20,242 nt of DNA from positions 1-20,242 of IMG/VR virus record IMGVR_UViG_3300043786_000218; one strand, 5' to 3'. Positions 6,237 through 14,228 of this stretch are shown here, one piece after another. Numbering within the stretch: position 1 is the first letter of the stretch; every line of letters starts with the position of its first letter. Origin of the DNA: a virus. A program made the translations under genes and the position numbers. Below the pieces are notes generated by a model. It worked only from the letters and a program-made list of their open reading frames with translations. It was not told where the DNA came from and made no database searches.

Positions 6237-9200
6237 TCAGGGTCCGATGCCGTACTGCCCGACCTGCTGCACGGTGAAGATGATGAACGTGCTAGGCCCT
6301 GGCGTGTAGCCGTCAGCAGACTGCTCGGCGGCGGTGTAATCAATCCAGCGGTCGCGCAGCGTGTTGCTGCCGGTCTGGCTGGCCGTGATGGTGCGAACTC
6401 GCCGAACGAACCGCCCCGTCGGGTCGTAGATGGTGAATCGGTACGACTCGAACGGCTCGTCCATCGGATGCGGAGGCTGCGCGAAGACCGGCAGCACCGC
6501 CCGGCACCAGTTGGCCCGGACCAGAAGGCGCGCGCTCAACGTCGTCGGGTGGATCGTCGTGGTAGCCCACCGCACAGGCAGCGGCAGCGCGTTGCGCCGA
6601 CCGTTGACGATCGACACCCCCTCGACGTCGTCCAGCGTCAGGCCCGCCGGCACCACCTTGTACGTCAACGACGTGGGCGTGATCTCGCCCTCGAACTCGT
6701 GCCAGTACGGCGAGTCATCCAGCAGGACGAGCTTGGTGCCAGCCGGCCAGGTGTCGGGAGCTGTCCCACGCAGGCCGCGATACCAGTTGTCGAGCGTGAA
6801 CCGGCCGTCACCCAACGCCGTGACGGAAACAAAGGCTGCGATCTCTGCCGGCCGCCCCGGCGCGATGAGCGCGCACCAGTTGGTCCCGGTTTGTGCCTGA
6901 TAGTTGGTCACGCTGTTGACGCGCGCGGCGGAATGTTCGGAGAACTGGAACGTGACCGGATCAACGAACACGCCGAAGGCTGGCAGGAATGGACTGCCCT
7001 CATATTCGGCTACGACGATCTCGCTGCGGCTGGCGATCGTAAACGCGGTCTCGCTGGTGCCGACAACGCTGCGTTCGTCCGTCGTGCCGAGGAGGCGGTA
7101 GTTGGTGCCGTCTACGCTCTCGTAGATCGCTGCGCCTGCCCAGGGCCCGCCGGTCTGGTCAATGGCGATGTGCAGGCCGGGCCGGTCTTTCTGCGACTCG
7201 CGCACCGCCGGCGCGTCGATGACGACGACCTCAAGGCCGCTGGCACCTCCAGGCACCGGAGGCACGAAGTCGGCCCCCGACTGCGCCGCAGAACCGGTCA
7301 CGGCCAGGTCGACGTCCTCGGCAAGGCAGGTGATGTTCACCCGGAAGTCGCTGCCGACGTCGCGCTGAATGATCCGCGCCGTGTGGTCCTGCCCATCGTC
7401 GTCCGTCCACGTCAGCAAGTCGGATTCCAACAGGTGCAGGTACGACGCCGGCAGCGTGAACCGATAGGTGCGGCGGTTGACCCATGCGCGCCGAAGCATC
7501 GTCGCGGCCAGGTTGCTCGCCTCGCGCCGCGTCAGCACGAGCTGCCGCAGGTCGACGTCCTGCTCGTTCTGGTTGTCGGTGCTCTCTGGCGCCCGAATGC
7601 CGAACGACTGGTACCCGGCAAGCAGCACGTTGTCCGCGTCCTGGTGCCGCACCGAGACGCGCGTCGGCAGGTCTTCCTCGGCCTTGTCCTCGACCGTCCA
7701 CTTGTCGTCTGCGGCGGATTCCGTGTCCAACCGCGTGCCGAAGTCCGTGAACGTCGCGCCGTTGTTGACGCTCACGACGTCGGCGTTGGCGAACTCGGTG
7801 AAGGACAGCACGCCGTCGCGGTCCTGCACCATGAGCTGGCCGGCGATTAGCAGAGGCTGAATCGCCTGCACGACCGGGACAGCGCCGCGCAGGAAGTAGC
7901 CCTGGAAGGGCTTCGGCGTCACGCCCGACGTGTCAATCGCCGGCGACAGCAGGTTGCCGCGCTCGCGCAAGATCGCGTCGATGGCCTGCGGCCAGTCCAT
8001 CTGGTTGTCAACTTCAAGCACGGCCTCGCACGAGTACGGGAGCTGGTCGCCGAACAGCGTTGCGACGAAGCCGTCCAAGACTTGGTACGACAGGCCGCGA
8101 TAGGCCGGCACGTTGGCAGCGCCGAGCGCGTTGGACAGGATCGGGTCGGCCGTCTGCGTTTCGCTACCGGTGTAGTAGTAAACGTCTGGATTCCAGCCGG
8201 CGGCGAAGACGCCGAAGTAGAACGATGGCGACAACGATCGCAGCGTGGCTGGTGAAAAATCCGACAGTGGAATGGATGGATAGGCCGCAGGGTTACCCGA
8301 CCACGACCTTCCATCGATGCCGTTCTCTATAAACGCCCATACGCCGGCCGGTGCAAAAGCTCCTAGCGGATTGGTACTGGTCCCGTCCCCGAGTGCCTGC
8401 TGCTTGCGATACTTGACGGCATCTCCGCCCGGCCAGATGCCGTATATATCCGAACTGACCTGCACAGGCTCTCTTGCCTGAAACACGTTTTGCGGCGGTA
8501 GATGGCTGTCTGTGCGGAACTGTGCATCGCCAATCGGGGTTCCGACTGGTGGCACAGGCCCACTGGAGCGTGACTGGAACGCCTGCACGCTGAATATCGC
8601 ATCGTCAATGCGCTCCACTGCTGCCGGCTGGAAAGGCGATCCGGCTGTAGCTGCAACGCCCGACAACGCAGTTGTGGCATTGAACCGCCGCTGAAGCGTG
8701 AGGCTGCTTGGCGTCGTAGCGCTGTGGTCAGTGATCGCCGTGACCTTGAACGGCTTCAGCAAGACCGGCGTGCCTGCCGTCTGCACCCAATCCCGCAGCT
8801 GGACGTAGTCGTTCAGCTTGAACTTCTCGGTGAAGGCCGGTTGCAGCGTGTCGGCCATCGTCAAGACGACGTCGGTCCCACTCGTCTGCGTCAACGTCAT
8901 CAGATGCGTACGCACCTGGAGCTGGTTGCGCGTGCGGAACAGCATCAGCCGCCCGTTGCCGTAGAGCGTGACCAGCCGTTGCGTCGGGCGGTCGTTGAGC
9001 GCCAGCGCGGCGTCGAAGATGACACGGCGAAGCGACGTGCTGGTGCCGGCCTTGCTGTTCGTCGTCGTCTCCTCGCGCGTCTTGTTGTCCTGCCAGAGGA
9101 TATGCGTCGGCACGCGCACTCGGGTACCGATCGCCCAGACGCGCGGCGCTCCAACGTCGTTGGAGCCGATCGGAGCGTCGAGCAGCCGCTCGGGCTCGCT

Positions 9201-9344
9201 GGCCTCGCCGGGCTTCTTTCGAAGCGCCGGCATGATGTAGTAGTAGTCAACGACAGCCGCGGCGATGCCGACAGCCCAGCCCACCACCGGCACGCCGACG
9301 AACACGCCAGCGGCTGCTGCTCCTTGGACTGCTGCGGATGCCAT
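6237..9344 (-). CDS. Tail tip host-attachment protein (Phage-tail_3 / GTA g15-like, J-like)
   Basis: At 1035 residues this is the largest protein of the window. The N-terminus has a hydrophobic Gly/Ala/Val region (about 5-34) followed by MPALRKKPGE, as in tip proteins of the J and GTA 'megatron' group. The middle (about 430-700) has the phage-tail_3 pattern, including LLSPAIDTSGVTPKPFQGYF, RREASNLAATMLRRAW and a TWTDDDGQDHTARI strand. The C-terminal third carries W-Y-R-G-L-R-G-T motifs and fibronectin-like strands. It follows the NlpC/P60 gene, as g15 follows g14 in GTAs. The start ATG at 9344 has GAGGAG at 9353-9358, eight bases upstream. There is no glycoside hydrolase barrel as in the Rhodobacter GTA protein. 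The region 8200-8700 is poorer in G+C than its flanks. Confidence 0.82.
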   Translation of the reverse strand: MASAAVQGAAAAGVFVGVPVVGWAVGIAAAVVDYYYIMPALRKKPGEASEPERLLDAPIGSNDVGAPRVWAIGTRVRVPTHILWQDNKTREETTTNSKAGTSTSLRRVIFDAALALNDRPTQRLVTLYGNGRLMLFRTRNQLQVRTHLMTLTQTSGTDVVLTMADTLQPAFTEKFKLNDYVQLRDWVQTAGTPVLLKPFKVTAITDHSATTPSSLTLQRRFNATTALSGVAATAGSPFQPAAVERIDDAIFSVQAFQSRSSGPVPPVGTPIGDAQFRTDSHLPPQNVFQAREPVQVSSDIYGIWPGGDAVKYRKQQALGDGTSTNPLGAFAPAGVWAFIENGIDGRSWSGNPAAYPSIPLSDFSPATLRSLSPSFYFGVFAAGWNPDVYYYTGSETQTADPILSNALGAANVPAYRGLSYQVLDGFVATLFGDQLPYSCEAVLEVDNQMDWPQAIDAILRERGNLLSPAIDTSGVTPKPFQGYFLRGAVPVVQAIQPLLIAGQLMVQDRDGVLSFTEFANADVVSVNNGATFTDFGTRLDTESAADDKWTVEDKAEEDLPTRVSVRHQDADNVLLAGYQSFGIRAPESTDNQNEQDVDLRQLVLTRREASNLAATMLRRAWVNRRTYRFTLPASYLHLLESDLLTWTDDDGQDHTARIIQRDVGSDFRVNITCLAEDVDLAVTGSAAQSGADFVPPVPGGASGLEVVVIDAPAVRESQKDRPGLHIAIDQTGGPWAGAAIYESVDGTNYRLLGTTDERSVVGTSETAFTIASRSEIVVAEYEGSPFLPAFGVFVDPVTFQFSEHSAARVNSVTNYQAQTGTNWCALIAPGRPAEIAAFVSVTALGDGRFTLDNWYRGLRGTAPDTWPAGTKLVLLDDSPYWHEFEGEITPTSLTYKVVPAGLTLDDVEGVSIVNGRRNALPLPVRWATTTIHPTTLSARLLVRANWCRAVLPVFAQPPHPMDEPFESYRFTIYDPTGRFVRRVRTITASQTGSNTLRDRWIDYTAAEQSADGYTPGPSTFIIFTVQQVGQYGIGP

Positions 9345-9755
9345 CTACTCGACTCCTCGGATGCGCCAGAACTGTGCCACGGCGTGCGTCAGCCGCGTGC
9401 GCTCCACAGTCTTGGACTTCAGCCAGGCATGTACCACCCACGCGATGCCATCCTGGCCGATCTCGACCGGCACCACGATGTGCCGCGCGTGCCGGCCGAC
9501 GTAGACCTGCGCCATGTGCGCGTCCTCAAGGCGGTCGCAGCGGTCCGCGTACTGCAGCAGCCCACCCGACAGCTCGTCGCCGTGCGGGTGCAGCGAGTAG
9601 TCGCGCGTCACCGGCAGTACGAGACCGCAGGCGGTCGCCGCAGCCCACGGCACGCCAACGCAGTCGAGCGCGCCGCCGATCGTCCGGCCCCGGTGCCCAA
9701 CCTGCGTCCCGATGCACGAGGCAACCGCCGCGAGGTACTGCGCGCGAGGAATCAA
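9345..9755 (-). CDS. NlpC/P60 cysteine peptidase of the tail tip (GTA g14-like)
   Basis: The 136-residue protein has the papain-like peptidase signature: a catalytic cysteine in GGALDCVGVPW (C32) and a histidine in the strand-helix WVVHAWLKS (H108). Such enzymes cleave peptidoglycan peptides and help the tail cross the cell wall. Its place between the hub and the tip protein is that of g14 in gene transfer agents and of the K peptidase domain in lambda-like tails. The start is TTG at 9755, overlapping the upstream stop as TTTGA. The GGAGGAGG ribosome site lies in the last codons of the upstream gene with unusually short spacing. No signal peptide is present, as expected for a virion part. Confidence 0.8.
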   Translation of the reverse strand: MIPRAQYLAAVASCIGTQVGHRGRTIGGALDCVGVPWAAATACGLVLPVTRDYSLHPHGDELSGGLLQYADRCDRLEDAHMAQVYVGRHARHIVVPVEIGQDGIAWVVHAWLKSKTVERTRLTHAVAQFWRIRGVE

Positions 9756-10885
9756 ACCTCCTCCGGCGGACTGATGATGGCCTGCGCCGACGGCGCGTAC
9801 GGGTCGCCGCCGAAGTTGGCCACGTTGTTGAACTTGTCCCGGCAGGTGCTCAACAAGCCGTCGCAGCCGACCTGCACGATGGCTCGATCGCCAACCACGA
9901 TCGGGAACGGCGTCGGCGTGAGCAACGTCAGCTTCCGGTCGCTCGCCCTGTAGTCGGAGATGACGAACTCACGCCCGATGTTCGCTCCCGTGCAGAAGAT
10001 CAGCGAGCCGTCGCGGTAGAACTGGTCAACCTCGGCCGTCATCGCCGTGTTCATCGTGACCTCCAAGCGGCTGCGATTGTTGACGATGCTTGCGACCTGG
10101 AAGCCTTGGCCCACCCGGTATCCGATCGTTTGCGCCGGCGTCGTCTCGAACGGCTCGTCCAGCGTGAGCGTCGTTGCAGTGTTCGACAGGATGCGCCGTA
10201 GCTGCCCGCTGCCGGCCGTGACGCTGCCGTTGGGCCGCAACAGGACGTAGCTGTGGCTGCTCGCCGTCTTTCCGTACAGGTTCGTGGCCCAGCTCTGCGT
10301 GCTGTCCGTGAGCGTGTCGACGCTCGCACTCGTGGCGTTTCCCGTGTTCGTCGGGCTCAACTGCGTCCATTGCCCGATATCCTTCTTGCAGAACGCACCG
10401 CCCAGCTTGTACGGGCACTTCGGGCCGAACGTGCCGGCGAACCGCCCACCCTGCGGCCTCTGCAGCTGCTGCGCGCGGCCCTCCAGCGTGGCCGTGAAGC
10501 TGCTGCCCGTGCGCAGCATCTGCCGAATCCAGCGCCGATGCCGCGCCAGCACGATCCACGGCCGAACCCAATCCACGATGACCTGGCGCACCTCGGCCCC
10601 AAGGTAGGTCTGCGCCTCCAGCTCGCTTGCCTGGATCTGCACCGAGTCGACGATGCCTTTGACCTCCTGGGATCCGGTGCGCAGCGCGGCCTCGCGCCGG
10701 TCCGCCGACAGCGTGCCGAACACGACCGGACGATAGGTGCGGCCTTCGAACGTGAGCTGGCGGTCGTGATCCGTCACCGCGAGCGTGCCGCCGTCCTTGC
10801 GCGTGATCAGCAGCAGGTGCGCAAGCTGCTTGGCGCGGTAGTAGGCCAGCGAGTCCAGGCCGACGACGCCGGGGCGAGTGGTCAT
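9752..10885 (-). CDS. Tail hub protein, DUF2163/TIGR02218 (GTA g13-like) with inserted domain
   Basis: This 377-residue protein has the DUF2163 layout: an N-terminal strand region with LLLITRKDGGTLAVTDHDR (about 24-42), then the cysteine motif GPKCPYKLGGAFC (C157 and C166), and near the end CDGLLSTCRDKFNNVANFGG (C341 and C348). In lambda L the equivalent cysteines bind an iron-sulfur cluster; the same is likely here. Between the two pairs is an inserted Thr/Ser-rich beta-module (about 182-262), which makes the protein longer than the family usually is. It overlaps the Gly-rich adhesin gene (ATGA) and the NlpC/P60 gene (TTTGA). The hub joins the distal tail ring to the tip. Confidence 0.82.
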   Translation of the reverse strand: MTTRPGVVGLDSLAYYRAKQLAHLLLITRKDGGTLAVTDHDRQLTFEGRTYRPVVFGTLSADRREAALRTGSQEVKGIVDSVQIQASELEAQTYLGAEVRQVIVDWVRPWIVLARHRRWIRQMLRTGSSFTATLEGRAQQLQRPQGGRFAGTFGPKCPYKLGGAFCKKDIGQWTQLSPTNTGNATSASVDTLTDSTQSWATNLYGKTASSHSYVLLRPNGSVTAGSGQLRRILSNTATTLTLDEPFETTPAQTIGYRVGQGFQVASIVNNRSRLEVTMNTAMTAEVDQFYRDGSLIFCTGANIGREFVISDYRASDRKLTLLTPTPFPIVVGDRAIVQVGCDGLLSTCRDKFNNVANFGGDPYAPSAQAIISPPEEV

Positions 10886-11988
10886 GCTTCCACCGGTACG
10901 GTTGTCCCCAAGGTGGCACCACCCGCCGCGATGACCGAGTACGGCACGCCGACGACGTAGCCGATGGCGTAGCCCGCTGCGCCGCCCGAAGCGCCCAAGG
11001 CAGAGCCGTTGGAGCCATTGGCGCCAGATGCCGCAAGGCCGCCCGCGCCGCCGGCAGCCGCGCCGAGCGTCGAGATACCGCCCGCACCACCGGCGAAGAT
11101 GGTACCTGGCTGCCCCGCTGTGCTGGGATCGGCGGGCGAGCCGATCGCCGCGCCGCCGGCCCCTCCTGGCGCTCCTGCGCCGCCGCCACCGCTGCCGCCT
11201 GGCCGCATGATGGTAGCCACAATCTGTCGCGACCCGCCGCCGCCGCCGCCGCCGCCGGCCTGGATGGTCCCTGCTCGAAGGATCGTGGTTGGCGTGGCGA
11301 TGCGCAGCGCGTTGCCGCCGGCTGCACCGGCTGTCATGCCAGCACCGCTGGTCTGCATGCCCAGCCCGCCCGCCCCACCAAGGCCTGCGATGTAGGCTCC
11401 CGCTTTCAGGTCGAGCAGGATCGTCGAACCGAAGGGGAATGTCCCCGTGTCGAGCGCGGCTTTCGTAGGCGTGCCGCCGCCGATGACGACGCCGGGCGCG
11501 ATTGTCACTGCCAGCGCCACCGGACCGTCCGCCGACACATAGCCGAACTGCTTGGCCAACTCCTCGCGCAAGTTGACCGGCACCAGACGCGATGCCGTGT
11601 AGTTCAGGGCATATTCAATGCGGGTCTCAACAACCGGCAGACTGATTCCGATCGCGCCGTTGCTCTGCACCACGGCATGCCACGTCTGCGCCGTCGTCGA
11701 CAGCGCCCACAGCTCAGCGAACGACCCCGCGGCAATCGTCGCCACGATCGTTCCTTCGCTGTCGCGCACCGTCGCGGCGGCGAAGCCGGCATTGCAGATG
11801 ACGAAGTTGGGTTCCCGGCCGACCCGAAGGTGCGTCGTCGGCGGCAGGTACATCTCCGACGTGCCGGAGATCTGCTGAACGTACAACCGCGCGCCACCCT
11901 CGCAGCTGTCCAAGCGCATGTAGTAGGGCGAGACGGCCGAGTTGATGACCGCTTCCCCGCGCCACTCCTGCTGTGCCGTACGCGGCAT
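10882..11988 (-). CDS. Gly-rich putative receptor-binding tail protein
   Basis: The 368-residue protein starts at ATG 11988, overlapping the upstream stop as TGATG. Residues about 24-107 form a beta-module (LPPTTHLRVGREPNFVICNAG, V-R-D-x-E-G, TWHAVV) that matches the C-terminal end of the upstream DUF2460 protein. A linker follows, then FPFGSTILLDLKAGAYIAG and a very Gly-rich region from about 200 to 345, with an eight-glycine run at 265-272. Such repeats form polyglycine-II sandwiches in phage adhesins such as gp38 of T-even phages. The end (YVVGVPYSVIAAGGATLG) is less Gly-rich. It lies within the conserved tail-tip gene set, so it is probably a host-recognition protein fixed to the distal tail. 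A 24-base CCG tract (11234-11257, plus strand) encodes the glycine run. Confidence 0.72.
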   Translation of the reverse strand: MPRTAQQEWRGEAVINSAVSPYYMRLDSCEGGARLYVQQISGTSEMYLPPTTHLRVGREPNFVICNAGFAAATVRDSEGTIVATIAAGSFAELWALSTTAQTWHAVVQSNGAIGISLPVVETRIEYALNYTASRLVPVNLREELAKQFGYVSADGPVALAVTIAPGVVIGGGTPTKAALDTGTFPFGSTILLDLKAGAYIAGLGGAGGLGMQTSGAGMTAGAAGGNALRIATPTTILRAGTIQAGGGGGGGGSRQIVATIMRPGGSGGGGAGAPGGAGGAAIGSPADPSTAGQPGTIFAGGAGGISTLGAAAGGAGGLAASGANGSNGSALGASGGAAGYAIGYVVGVPYSVIAAGGATLGTTVPVEA

Positions 11989-12938
11989 CAGTACGCCACC
12001 CAGGAAGACAAGCCGGAGGACCGGATCAAGCCGAGACGGATGGTCTGACCTGGCACCAACAGCCAGACGTTGTTGCCCGCGTCGTCCTTGATCTGCACGC
12101 TCTGGCTGCCGGTCTGATGGATCAGCGTTAGCAGTGCTGGCCCAGTCGATTGATAGGTCGGCACCGGTAGAAACACGTTCAGGTTGCTGGTGTTGCTGCC
12201 CAGGACGTGAAGCGCGCCATCGTTCCAGGCCAACCGCTTGTTGGACGTCAGCGCGCCGTGGAACGTCGCGCCGCCGTTGTACCACCGTTCCGGCTGCTCG
12301 ACCTCGTTCAGCACCTCGACCACGTCGAGCGTCGGCAGGCTCCAGACGTTGAACGAGTCGGCCTGCAGCCGCGTCCATGCGTCGACGTCGGACGTGAACC
12401 GCACCGGCACGTCGAAGCGGCAGCCTGCCGTGATCGTCGCGCCGTTGGCCGGAGCCGTGTTGAAGTTGATCTCCCCGGCGCTGTTGACCGTGAACGACGT
12501 CGTCGGCGTGCCGTTGATCGCCGCCAACACCGTGCCCGACACCGGCAGCGTCAGCGTCCGGATGTATTCGTTCGGGCCGGTGATCTCGTACCGCTTCAGG
12601 AGTTGGTAGTTGGTCTTCGTGCCCGTGCCGGAGCCGATGAGCTGGTCAACCGCCGTCGGTGACGTCTCGCCGTCGCCGTTGGTCGTGAAGTCCGACCAGT
12701 CCTTGATGCGGAAGCTGTGTAGCGCGCCGCGCCGCGCCAGCGCGAACGCCTTCAGCACCTTGGCCTGGCTGCTGCTCTGCAGTTCGCTGCGCAGGCTCAT
12801 GCGGTGTTGTCCCTGCGCCTGACGCGCGACGCGAAACTCGTGGCCGCTGGCCGTCTGCTGGATGATCGTCGAGAAGCCCGCGCCGGCGGCGCTGCCGTAC
12901 TGGAACGAGTCGGGAAGGGTGACGTCGTGGAATGCCAT
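11988..12938 (-). CDS. Distal tail protein, DUF2460/TIGR02217 (GTA g12-like) with C-terminal extra module
   Basis: Residues 1-210 match the DUF2460 pattern: a start with F...G..GF.T.I...ASGHE.R, the middle FALARRGALHSFRIKDWSDF, the stretch YEITGPNEYIRTLTLP and the motif CRFDVPVRFTSDVD (about 173-186). In gene transfer agents this protein is the distal tail ring. Residues about 229-316 are extra. They form a beta-module (LPVPTYQSTGPALLTLIHQTG, K-D-D-A-G, then SSWVAY) that resembles the N-terminus of the next gene. The start ATG at 12938 follows the tape measure stop by three bases, with GGAGG about ten bases upstream. The gene ends in a TGATG overlap with the Gly-rich protein. Confidence 0.83.
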   Translation of the reverse strand: MAFHDVTLPDSFQYGSAAGAGFSTIIQQTASGHEFRVARQAQGQHRMSLRSELQSSSQAKVLKAFALARRGALHSFRIKDWSDFTTNGDGETSPTAVDQLIGSGTGTKTNYQLLKRYEITGPNEYIRTLTLPVSGTVLAAINGTPTTSFTVNSAGEINFNTAPANGATITAGCRFDVPVRFTSDVDAWTRLQADSFNVWSLPTLDVVEVLNEVEQPERWYNGGATFHGALTSNKRLAWNDGALHVLGSNTSNLNVFLPVPTYQSTGPALLTLIHQTGSQSVQIKDDAGNNVWLLVPGQTIRLGLIRSSGLSSWVAY

Positions 12939-12941
12939 GCG

Positions 12942-14228
12942 TTAGCCGCCTCCCGGCGTGGTCATGCCGGTGTTCGCGCGCCCCTGCGTGGCAGTCAGAC
13001 CGCCAACAGCGCCACGGAAGATCGCGCCGCCGATGTCGGCAAGTCCCTGACGCGCGATGCTCGCGACGATGCCCGCGAACGCCTGCCGCAGCGTGGTCGT
13101 CTTCATCAACACGTCCGCGAAGGCCGCGCCGACCGTGCTGCCGATGTTGCCGGCGTAGTTGGCGGCGCGCTCCATGTTCTCGGCGACGCGCTGCGCGTCC
13201 TCGACCTCGCGCTTCTTGTAGGTCGCCAGGACGCTAGCCATCTGCACGCTTTGCTCCAGCGCCGATTGGACGCCGTAGTTCGGCCCTCCTCCCACCTGCG
13301 TCGGCACCGTCTGCGGCTGGAGTGCGCGGTAGCGCGCGCGAAGCACTTCCTGCGTCTGCTCCGGGGACAGTTGGACGCTGGGCAACCCGCGCTCAAACTG
13401 CGTGACCTGCGTGCCCTGCATGCCCGCCGCGTAGTACCGCGTCACGTTCTGGCCGCCGGTGCGCATGTATTCGCGCGCCGCCGCCTGCTGCGCCTCGGTG
13501 CCGCGCGCCACTAGGTAGCGCGCCACGTCCGCGCCGCCGCCGACGCCGCCAGGGCCGAACTGCTGCAGGTTCATGCCCTGGCCAGTCCGCTGCACGTCCT
13601 GGATGGCTTGGAACAGCGCCTGCTGCTGGCCGCTGGCGTCCTGTGGCAGACCGAGGTAAGCGCGCGTCGAGGCGTCCAGCTTGGCCTTCTGCATCGCGGC
13701 CGCGAGCTGGTCGAAGCTGCTGGCGGCCTCCTTGGTGTTGCTGCTGAACACCGACATCAGGCCGCCGATCGTGGACAGCACCGTGACCAGCGTCATGAGC
13801 GGGTGCGCGCGCAGGATCGTACCGAGCGTCGACCAGCGGCTGATGGTTACCTGCGTCGTGTCGTTGACCGTCCGCAGCACGCGCGTACCGAGGCCGTCGC
13901 CGACAGCCTCCAACACCTGGTAGCTGCGCGTGACCTCCTGCGTACGGGCCGACAACTCGCGGAAGTCCTGCACGGTCCTGCCGATCTCCAGCAGCGCCCG
14001 CGACGCGCCGAACGCGCCGGCGGCGACGTTCAGATCGGAGAACGCCTTGGCCGTCTGCGCGATGCCGCCGGCGACCTGCACAGCGCCGCCAGTCGTCTGG
14101 AACGCCTTGCTGATGGCCTGCTGCGACTTCAGTGCCGAGTCACTGACCGAGTCGATCGCCCGCTTCGCCTGCGCCGCGCCCTGCTCCATCGGGCGCGCGT
14201 CGATCGCCAGTTCGAGAACCTCGGCCAC
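12942..14228 (-). CDS. Short tail tape measure protein
   Basis: The 428-residue protein fits a tape measure by position (after the chaperone pair, before the distal tail protein) and by sequence. It has a helical Ala/Gln/Ser-rich N-terminus (QGAAQAKRAIDSVSDSALKS), a hydrophobic segment at about 141-162 (AHPLMTLVTVLSTIGGLM), a Gln-rich helical centre and an ending typical of this group (FAGIVASIARQGLADIGGAI plus a Gly-rich tail). At about 1.5 angstrom per residue the tail would be near 64 nm, short for a siphovirus. The GTG start at 14228 has GAGG at 14235-14238, six bases upstream. Its first 89 bases overlap the GT extension in another frame. Confidence 0.85.
   Translation of the reverse strand: MAEVLELAIDARPMEQGAAQAKRAIDSVSDSALKSQQAISKAFQTTGGAVQVAGGIAQTAKAFSDLNVAAGAFGASRALLEIGRTVQDFRELSARTQEVTRSYQVLEAVGDGLGTRVLRTVNDTTQVTISRWSTLGTILRAHPLMTLVTVLSTIGGLMSVFSSNTKEAASSFDQLAAAMQKAKLDASTRAYLGLPQDASGQQQALFQAIQDVQRTGQGMNLQQFGPGGVGGGADVARYLVARGTEAQQAAAREYMRTGGQNVTRYYAAGMQGTQVTQFERGLPSVQLSPEQTQEVLRARYRALQPQTVPTQVGGGPNYGVQSALEQSVQMASVLATYKKREVEDAQRVAENMERAANYAGNIGSTVGAAFADVLMKTTTLRQAFAGIVASIARQGLADIGGAIFRGAVGGLTATQGRANTGMTTPGGG

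Noticed and set aside
5574-7850. Long plus-strand frame of 758 codons across the tip gene
   Set aside because: It is a high-GC antisense shadow: arginine-rich, low in structure, and it crosses several well supported minus-strand genes.
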